This document shows, piece by piece, positions 33,649 to 39,725 of a stretch of DNA of 39,725 bases (its first letter is position 1; every line of letters starts with the position of its first letter). The stretch covers positions 1 through 39,725 of the forward strand of contig NZ_AKKF01000032.1 in NCBI RefSeq assembly GCF_000281955.1. The letters are read 5' to 3'. The position numbers were made by a program, and so were the translations under genes. This DNA comes from Caulobacter sp. AP07. Lineage in GTDB: Bacteria > Pseudomonadota > Alphaproteobacteria > Caulobacterales > Caulobacteraceae. Below the pieces are notes generated by a model. That model was not told the DNA's origin and ran no database searches. It saw only the letters and a program-made list of their open reading frames with translations.

Positions 33649-36531
33649 ATGGTTAGAATGCACTACCTGACGGGCGCCTCGGCGCTCGCCTTCATCCTGG
33701 CGACGGCCGCCGCGCCGGTGGCCGCCCAGGCCCAGTCCGCCGCCGACGCGTCGGCCAATGTCGAGGAGATCGTGGTCACCGGCTCGCGCATCGCCCGCCG
33801 CGACTACGTCTCCAGCAGTCCAATCCTGACCATGGACCAGGCGGCGATCCAGAAGAGCGGTTCGGTGACCGTCGACACCCTGCTCAACCAGATGCCGCAG
33901 TTCGTGCCGTCGGTGTCGGCGACCTCGAACAACCCCAGCAATGGCGGCCAGGCCAATATCGAACTGCGCGGCCTGGGAACCGCCCGCTCGCTGGTGCTGC
34001 TGGACGGCCACCGGGTGGTCGCCTCCAACTCGGACGGCAGCGTCGACATCAACATCCTGCCCGCCGCCCTGATCCGGAACATCGAGGTGATCACCGGCGG
34101 GGCCTCGGCCACCTACGGCTCGGACGCCGTGGCCGGGGTGGTCAATTTCAAGCTCGACCACGGCTTCACCGGCCTGCAGCTCGACGCCCAGTACGGGATC
34201 ACCGAGCAGGGCGACGGCAAGGAAAGCGCCGTCAGCCTGACCGCCGGCGGCGATTTCGCCGAGGATCGCGGCCATGCCGTGGTGTCGCTCAGCTACACCC
34301 AGCGCGGCGAGGTGTTCAACGCCGCCCGCGATTTCGCCGCCGTGTCCGGCGCGTCCTCGACCACGCCCTACGGCCGCTACGACGCCACCGGGACCAACCT
34401 GCCGACCCAGGCGGCCGTCGACGCCGTCTTCGCCCAGTACGGCGTCGCCGCCGGCACGGTGAAGGCCGGCGCCAACCTCGGCTTCAACAACGACGGCACG
34501 CTGTTCTACAACGGCGTCAACTACACCGGCTCCAAGGCCATCGACTACGCCACCATCCCGGTGAACGGCACGTACAACACCGGCGCGTTGAACCTGCTGC
34601 AACTGCCGCTGACCCGCTACTCGGCCTATGGCGAGGCGCAGTACAAGGTCAACGACCACGCCGAGGCCTACGGCTCGTTCAACTACACCCACTATGACTC
34701 GCGCACGATCCTGGCGCCCTCGCCCGCCGCCGCCAGCACCGGCTTCACCGTGCCGGTCGGCAATCCGTTCATTCCGGACGACCTGTCGACCCTGCTGGCC
34801 AGCCGCGCCGACCCCACGGCCGACTTCCTGCTGCGCAAGCGCTTCACCGACGTCGGCCCACGGATCTCGGCCACCACCTTCAACGTCTTCCAGCTGGCCA
34901 CCGGCGTGCGCGGCGACACCGGCTTCAAGGACTGGACCTATGACGTCTACGCCTCCTACGGCCGGTCCGAGCAGAACGAGATCCAGTACGGCAACATCAG
35001 CCGCTCGGCGGTCCAGACCCTGCTCGACGCCTCGGACGGCGGGGCCAGCCTCTGCACCGGCGGCTACAACCCGTTCGGCCTGAACGCCCTCTCGGACTCC
35101 TGCGCCGCCTATATCTCGCGGACCACCAAGAACTGGACGGCGTCGGAACAGCGCGTGGTCGAGGCCAACGTCCAGGGCGGCCTGTTCGACCTGCCGGCCG
35201 GCGAGGTACGCGGCGCGTTCGGCGTCGACTACAAGTCCGACAGCTTCTCCTACGTGCCCGACAGCCTGCTCTCGACCGGCGACGTGGTGGGCTTCAACGC
35301 CGCCGACGCCATCGACGCCTCCAGCGACGTGGCCGAAATCTACGGCGAGGTGCTGGTTCCGGTGCTCAAGGACCTGCCGTTCATCAGGGCCCTGAACGTC
35401 AACCTCGGCTACCGCTATTCCGACTACGAGACGATCGGCGGCGTCTCGGCCTACAAGGTCGAGGGCGACTGGGAGGTGGTCGACGGCGTCCGCCTGCGCG
35501 GCGGCTTCCAGCGCGCCGTCCGGGCCCCCAGCCTGGGCGAGCTCTACTCGCCGCAGAACCAGAGCTTCGAATCGATCACCGAGGACCCGTGCGCGATCGA
35601 CAGCACGGCCCGCGCCGGCTCGAACGCCGCCGCGGTCCGCTCGCTGTGCCTGGCCCAGGGCGTGCCCTCGGCGATCATCGACAGCTACACCTACGCCAAC
35701 ACCCAGGTGGACGCCCTGGTCGGCGGCAACAGCGAGCTGCACGAGGAAACCGCCGACACCTACAGCGTCGGCCTGGTCTGGCGGCCGCGGCTGAGCAACC
35801 CGCTGTTCGACCGCCTGTCGCTGGCCATCGACTACTATTCGATCGACATCAAGGACGCGATCGGCACGATCTCGGCCGAGGACGCCCTGCAGAACTGCTA
35901 TTCGGCGACCGCCAACCCCACCGCCTCGACCAGCAACTACTATTGCGGCCTGTTCACCCGCAGCGCCGCCACCGGCGAGGTCTCGTCGATGAGCTTGGTC
36001 AACCTGAACCTGGCGGAATACAAGACCAGCGGCGTCGACTTCCAGGTCGACTGGGGCTTTGGCCTGGGCGCCGTCGGGCTGGACGACAAGTACGGCGCGA
36101 TCAGCGTCAAGCTGATCGGCAGCTATCTCGACAGTTTCAGGATCCAGAGCCTGCCGGGCGAGGATTTCGTCGAGCTGAAGGGCACGATCGGCAACGACCA
36201 GGTCAGCAACACGGCGGTGGCCCATCCGGAATGGAAGCTGGCCACGGCGCTGACCTACACCCTCGGCCCTGTCGATGTGGGTATCAACTGGCGCCACATC
36301 GCCGGCATGGACGACTATGCCGACGCTGACAGCTCGGTCCCGGCCGTCGACTATTTCGACCTCAACGGAACCTGGCGGGTGACCGACAAGTACGAGATCC
36401 GCGGCGGCGTCACCAACATCGCCAACCAGGATCCGCCGAGCTTCAGCTCCTACGTCCAGGCCAACACCGACCCGTCGACCTACGACGTGCTCGGCCGCCG
36501 CTTCTACCTGGCCGTGAAGGCCAAGTTCTAG
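33649..36531 (+). CDS. TonB-dependent outer-membrane receptor
   Basis: A 960-residue receptor for active uptake of a large substrate. Its signal peptide is about MVRMHYLTGASALAFILATAAAPVAAQAQS. The TonB-box area VEEIVVTGSRIARRDY lies before a plug domain (TVDTLLNQMPQFVPSVSATSNNPSNGGQANIELRGLGTARSLVLLDGHRVV, then GGASATYGSDAVAGVVNFKL). The 22-strand barrel ends RRFYLAVKAKF with terminal Phe. The subtype, rich in GGASATYGSDAVAGVVN, is the very common Caulobacter/Sphingomonas kind with varied substrates. The ATG at 33649 has GGGGA upstream; ATGs at 33634 and 33658 are alternatives. No neighbouring transport or glycoside-hydrolase genes identify the substrate. Confidence 0.95.
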   Translation: MVRMHYLTGASALAFILATAAAPVAAQAQSAADASANVEEIVVTGSRIARRDYVSSSPILTMDQAAIQKSGSVTVDTLLNQMPQFVPSVSATSNNPSNGGQANIELRGLGTARSLVLLDGHRVVASNSDGSVDINILPAALIRNIEVITGGASATYGSDAVAGVVNFKLDHGFTGLQLDAQYGITEQGDGKESAVSLTAGGDFAEDRGHAVVSLSYTQRGEVFNAARDFAAVSGASSTTPYGRYDATGTNLPTQAAVDAVFAQYGVAAGTVKAGANLGFNNDGTLFYNGVNYTGSKAIDYATIPVNGTYNTGALNLLQLPLTRYSAYGEAQYKVNDHAEAYGSFNYTHYDSRTILAPSPAAASTGFTVPVGNPFIPDDLSTLLASRADPTADFLLRKRFTDVGPRISATTFNVFQLATGVRGDTGFKDWTYDVYASYGRSEQNEIQYGNISRSAVQTLLDASDGGASLCTGGYNPFGLNALSDSCAAYISRTTKNWTASEQRVVEANVQGGLFDLPAGEVRGAFGVDYKSDSFSYVPDSLLSTGDVVGFNAADAIDASSDVAEIYGEVLVPVLKDLPFIRALNVNLGYRYSDYETIGGVSAYKVEGDWEVVDGVRLRGGFQRAVRAPSLGELYSPQNQSFESITEDPCAIDSTARAGSNAAAVRSLCLAQGVPSAIIDSYTYANTQVDALVGGNSELHEETADTYSVGLVWRPRLSNPLFDRLSLAIDYYSIDIKDAIGTISAEDALQNCYSATANPTASTSNYYCGLFTRSAATGEVSSMSLVNLNLAEYKTSGVDFQVDWGFGLGAVGLDDKYGAISVKLIGSYLDSFRIQSLPGEDFVELKGTIGNDQVSNTAVAHPEWKLATALTYTLGPVDVGINWRHIAGMDDYADADSSVPAVDYFDLNGTWRVTDKYEIRGGVTNIANQDPPSFSSYVQANTDPSTYDVLGRRFYLAVKAKF

Positions 36532-36553
36532 AGCGCTGGACCAGATTGAACGC

Positions 36554-36588
36554 GGGCGGCGGATCCGGAAGGGTCCGCCGCCCTTTTT
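36554..36588 (+). terminator. Intrinsic terminator after the TonB receptor
   Basis: GGGCGGCGGA (36554-36563) pairs with TCCGCCGCCC (36574-36583), extended by a GU and two GC pairs, and is followed by TTTTT (36584-36588). It lies 23 bp past the stop. Confidence 0.9.
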
Positions 36589-36679
36589 CAGGTCGCCATC
36601 GCAACATGACGGCGCGAACGTCCAAATTCCGGCGTTTGGGGAGATGACCTGACGGCGCTCCTGACGCACTCTCTCTTCC

Positions 36680-38344
36680 ATGGCTTCCACCTTCGACACC
36701 CGCCGCGATCAGATGTTCCCCAGCCTGACGCCGGAGGAGATCGACCGCGTCCGCCGGTTCGGCGAGGTGGTCCACGCCGAGGCCGGGGCGACGCTGGCCA
36801 GGGCCGGCGAGGTCTCGCCCGGCCTGATGGTGATCCTGGACGGCAGGGCCCGGATCAGCCGGCGCGACGCCCATGACGAAAGCCACCTGATCGTCGAGCA
36901 TGGGCCCGGCCAGTTCATCGGCGAACTGGCCCAGCTGTCGGACCGGGCGTCGCTAGTCGACGTCCACGCCGTGACCGACCTGGAGGCGCTGCGGATCCGG
37001 CCCGACCGCCTGCGCGCCGTGCTGGTCGCCGAGGCCGAGCTGGGCGAGCGGATCATGCGGGCCCTGATCCTGCGCCGTGTCTCGCTGATCGAGACCGGGG
37101 CCGGCGGCCCGGTGATCATCGGCCGGACCGGCGACGCCGAGGTCATCCGCCTGTCCGGCTTCCTGGCCCGCAACGGCAACCCCTACCAGCACCTGGACCC
37201 CGACAGCGTCGACTGCGCCCGGGTGCTGATCGACCGGTTCTCGGTCGACGAGGCCGAGCTGCCGATCGTGCTGTGCCCCGGCGGCCAACTGCTGCGCCAT
37301 CCCTCCAACGCCGAACTGGCGCGCTGCATCGGCATGGTCGGCAAGCTGGACCCGACCCGGGTCTATGACGTGGCCGTGGTCGGGGCCGGGCCGGCGGGCC
37401 TGGCCACCGCCGTCTACGCCGCTTCCGAGGGCCTGTCGGTGCTGGTGCTCGACACCCGGGCGTTCGGCGGCCAGGCCGGAGCCTCGGCGCGCATCGAGAA
37501 CTATCTGGGTTTTCCCACCGGCGTCTCGGGCATGGCCCTGATGGGCCGGGCCTACAACCAGGCCCAGAAGTTCGGGGCCGACCTGGCCATTCCCGACGAG
37601 GTGGCCAGCCTCGACTGCGACAGCGAGTCTCCGGACGGCGTGGGCGGCTACCACCTGCAGCTGGCCAGCGGCGAGACCACCCAGGCCAGGACCGTGGTGA
37701 TCGCCAGCGGCGCGCGCTACCGGCGGCTGGACGTCTCCAACCTCGACCGCTTCGAGGGCAGCTGCGTCCACTACTGGGCCTCGCCGCTGGAGGCCAAGCT
37801 GTGCGCCGGCCAGGAGGTGGCGCTGGTCGGGGCCGGCAATTCGGCCGGCCAGGCGGCGGTCTACCTGGCCAGCCAGGTCGCCAAGGTCTGGCTGGTCATT
37901 CGCGGCGAGAGCCTGGCGGCCAGCATGTCGCGCTACCTGATCGAGCGGATCGAGAGCCTGCCCAATATCGAGGTCGTGACCCGCAGCGAGATCTTCGAGC
38001 TGGACGGCGACGAGGGCCAGCTGCGGGCCGTGCGCTGGCGCCACGTCAAGACCGGCCAGGAGACCCGGCGCGAGATCAACCACCTGTTCCTGTTCATCGG
38101 CGCGGCCCCCAACACCGGCTGGCTGGCCCAGTGCCACGTCGAGCTCGACAACCACGGCTTCGTGCGCACCGGCCCCGACCTGGCGCCCGGCCATCCGGCG
38201 CTGCAGACCAGCCGCCACGGGGTGTTCGCGATCGGCGACGTGCGGGCCGGTTCGGTCAAGCGGGTGGCGGCGGCGGTCGGCGAAGGCGCCCAGGTGGTGG
38301 CGGCGATCCACGCCTATCTGGCTGAGCCGGTGACGGGGGCCTGA
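36680..38344 (+). CDS. Cyclic-nucleotide-binding domain fused to a thioredoxin-reductase-like FAD enzyme
   Basis: A 554-residue fusion. Residues about 15-135 form a CAP/CNB-type domain (GLMVILDGRARISR, GPGQFIGELAQLSDRASLVDVHAVTDLEALRI). Residues about 145-220 are a glutaredoxin/GST-N-like linker. Residues 229-554 are an FAD/NAD(P)H module: GAGPAGLAT (235-243), GGQAG and ARIENYLGFPTG, the NADPH motif GAGNSAG (384-390), and FAIGDVRAGSVKRVAAAVGEG near 516-536. The position of the usual redox CxxC holds only Cys362 (GSCVHYWAS), so classic disulfide reduction is unlikely. The start ATG has no ribosome site upstream. Relatives with this CNB-TrxR layout exist; their function is not settled. Confidence 0.88.
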   Translation: MASTFDTRRDQMFPSLTPEEIDRVRRFGEVVHAEAGATLARAGEVSPGLMVILDGRARISRRDAHDESHLIVEHGPGQFIGELAQLSDRASLVDVHAVTDLEALRIRPDRLRAVLVAEAELGERIMRALILRRVSLIETGAGGPVIIGRTGDAEVIRLSGFLARNGNPYQHLDPDSVDCARVLIDRFSVDEAELPIVLCPGGQLLRHPSNAELARCIGMVGKLDPTRVYDVAVVGAGPAGLATAVYAASEGLSVLVLDTRAFGGQAGASARIENYLGFPTGVSGMALMGRAYNQAQKFGADLAIPDEVASLDCDSESPDGVGGYHLQLASGETTQARTVVIASGARYRRLDVSNLDRFEGSCVHYWASPLEAKLCAGQEVALVGAGNSAGQAAVYLASQVAKVWLVIRGESLAASMSRYLIERIESLPNIEVVTRSEIFELDGDEGQLRAVRWRHVKTGQETRREINHLFLFIGAAPNTGWLAQCHVELDNHGFVRTGPDLAPGHPALQTSRHGVFAIGDVRAGSVKRVAAAVGEGAQVVAAIHAYLAEPVTGA

Positions 38345-38423
38345 CGGCCCCGCGACACGCCCAAGTTTAGCCGTGGTCGCGCTTCAGCTTCCGGTCCGAC
38401 GATCTGTGGATGGGGGTTTGCGC

Positions 38424-39572
38424 ATGCGCTGGATCTTGATCGCGGGCCTGTGCGCCGGCGCGGCGATCAGCTCGCCCGGCTTCGCGGCCGACTACAGGCC
38501 GGTGACCTGCGCCGCCGCCGCGCCCTATGTCGGCCCGCCCGTCCATGCGCCCCTGCCGGATGCGGTCTTCGCGGTTCCGACCGTACCGACCACCCTGTCG
38601 GCCGACACGGCGGCGAAGCTCGACGCCGCCTTCGCCAAGGCGCGCGCCGCTACCGGCGCGCCGGCCATGACCGCCGCCGTCAGCCTGGCGGGCGGCGGGA
38701 ACTGGACCCGGACGGAGGCGACCGCGCCCTCCCCCGCCCCGCTGTTCTACTGGGCCAGCACCGGCAAGGCCTTCACCGCCGTGGTGGTCCTGCAACTGGT
38801 CGAGGAAGGCAAGCTGTCGCTGGACGACCCGCTGTCGCGCTGGCGGCCGGACATGCCCAACGCCAAAGCCATCACCATCCGCCACCTGCTCAACCACACC
38901 AGCGGCCTGTTCAGCGGCAACGAGGACCTGAGGCTGCGCAAGCAGGGCGGCCCGGTGACGCCGGAGCAGGACTTCAAGGTCTCGGCCTCGCACGGAGCGA
39001 TGTTCTGCCCGGGCGAGCGCTGGCGCTATTCCAACACCGGCTATGGCCTGCTGGGCCGGATCATCGAGCAGGTCGACGGCGTGCCCTATGACGTGGCGGT
39101 GCGCCGGCGGATCGTCAACCGCCTGGGCCTGAAGGACCTGCGCGCCCTGGCCCCCGGCGAGGTTCCGGCCGACGTCGCGCCCCTGGCCCCGTCCGACCCG
39201 ACCCAGAAGCCGATGATCCTGGCCAACGCCTACGCGGCCGGCGGGATCATCGGGCGACCCGAGGCGATGAACGCCTTCTGGCGCGGCCTGCTGACCGGCG
39301 AACTGCTGAAGCCCGAGACGATGCGCGGCCAGTTCGCCACGCTCTATCCGATGTTCGATCCGGGCACGTTCTACGGTCTGGGGGTGATGGTGTTCGACAT
39401 CCCCGACGGCGACCGCCGCATCCTGTGGCTGGGCCATGCCGGCGGCACGCCCGGCGCGGGGGCGGTGGCGTTCTATGCGCCGGACCGGAAGGCGTTCGTC
39501 TCGGTGGCCCTGACCGGCGACGGTTCGGCGGTGGCGACGGCGAACCTGCTGCTGAAGGCGCTGAGGGACTGA
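38424..39572 (+). CDS. Class C beta-lactamase-type serine hydrolase, exported
   Basis: A 382-residue member of the serine beta-lactamase/penicillin-binding-protein-like (AmpC-fold) family. The signal peptide is about MRWILIAGLCAGAAISSPGFA. The catalytic SxxK is Ser112-Lys115 (ASTGK), the second motif is Tyr202-Ser-Asn204 (RYSNTGY), HLLNHTSGL is typical of the esterase/D-aminopeptidase subgroup, and HAGG near the C-terminus replaces the KTG box. True beta-lactamase activity cannot be inferred; many such proteins are peptidases or esterases. ATG at 38424 has GGGGG upstream. It lies 79 bp after the fusion gene on the same strand. Confidence 0.9.
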   Translation: MRWILIAGLCAGAAISSPGFAADYRPVTCAAAAPYVGPPVHAPLPDAVFAVPTVPTTLSADTAAKLDAAFAKARAATGAPAMTAAVSLAGGGNWTRTEATAPSPAPLFYWASTGKAFTAVVVLQLVEEGKLSLDDPLSRWRPDMPNAKAITIRHLLNHTSGLFSGNEDLRLRKQGGPVTPEQDFKVSASHGAMFCPGERWRYSNTGYGLLGRIIEQVDGVPYDVAVRRRIVNRLGLKDLRALAPGEVPADVAPLAPSDPTQKPMILANAYAAGGIIGRPEAMNAFWRGLLTGELLKPETMRGQFATLYPMFDPGTFYGLGVMVFDIPDGDRRILWLGHAGGTPGAGAVAFYAPDRKAFVSVALTGDGSAVATANLLLKALRD

Positions 39573-39597
39573 TCCCGGGCGCGGAGCGACTGACAAG

Positions 39598-39725
39598 CCC
39601 TCCCCCTTTGGGGGAGGCGATCGCGAAGCGATCGGTGGGGGAGTTTTGGGATCGTCGGTCCGGGTTGTAGTCACCGGCCGATCACGCCCCCCCTCCGTCG
39701 GCAGCGCCGACACCTCCCCCAGAGG
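39598..39725. repeat. Inverted pair of two-hairpin repeats, right copy cut by window end
   Basis: Copy 1 (39599-39643) has CCTCCCCC-TTT-GGGGGAGG, then CGATCGC-GAA-GCGATCG, then GTGGGGGAG and a TTTT. Copy 2 lies inverted from about 39687 to the window edge, and its second hairpin is GTCGGC-GCT-GCCGAC when read on the minus strand. The layout equals that of the pair at 11737-11901. Copy 1, with its trailing TTTT, may end the upstream serine hydrolase transcript. Confidence 0.8.

Noticed and set aside
33541..36699. Open frame of over 1000 codons antisense to the TonB receptor
   Set aside because: It arises from the codon bias of the high-GC sense gene. It has a low-complexity Val/Gly/Ala/Asp composition with no domain, and crosses a terminator.
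38424..39572. Calling the serine hydrolase a beta-lactamase resistance gene
   Set aside because: SxxK and YxN motifs are shared by peptidases and esterases, and the KTG box is replaced by HAGG. Activity cannot be assigned.

Overview
The window is a high-GC (roughly 65-70%) alphaproteobacterial chromosome segment, most likely from Caulobacteraceae (Caulobacter or a close relative). The indications are the S10-spc-alpha ribosomal protein order, short gene spacing with ATGA/TGATG overlaps, the palindromic intergenic repeats, a TonB-dependent receptor with an 'EEIVVTGSR' plug start, and an HtrA-RarA pair near rplQ. Species assignment is inference; there is no rRNA or tRNA gene here.

Layout. (1) 1-4329: a truncated membrane protein, rarA, a VOC protein, a GFA-type zinc protein and a lipoprotein-type HtrA protease. 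(2) 4330-11730: an accessory block holding a Tet-type MFS exporter, a four-gene VOC / MmcQ / ArsR / SRPBCC operon, a DUF1348 protein plus TetR regulator behind a twin operator, an NPP-type phosphodiesterase lipoprotein, and a two-gene ABC-2 exporter. (3) 11978-26453, all on the minus strand: 25 translation and secretion genes from rpsJ to rplQ, including secY, adk and rpoA. (4) 27098-30099: an outer-membrane beta-barrel protein, a DUF2807 repeat protein and a CelD-like acyltransferase. (5) 30160-33299: fdhD followed by a YdeP-type molybdopterin oxidoreductase. (6) 33649-39572: a TonB-dependent receptor, a cyclic-nucleotide-domain/thioredoxin-reductase-like fusion and a class C beta-lactamase-type serine hydrolase. 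(7) An inverted palindromic repeat pair at the right edge.

The ribosomal cluster is not one uninterrupted transcription unit by sequence. I see a promoter-like site with a long structured leader before rpsJ, a terminator-like hairpin between rpmD and rplO, another between secY and adk, a near-consensus promoter before rpsM, and a strong bidirectional terminator after rplQ.

Most of the window is ordinary housekeeping or common accessory DNA, and I found no clear new defence, mobile or biosynthetic system. The best leads are a two-hairpin repeat family whose second stem covaries across four copies, a nine-codon leader ORF coupled to the ABC exporter ATPase, the internal terminators and promoters of the ribosomal cluster, the ArsR-linked four-gene operon, and a reductase fusion that lacks the expected CxxC.
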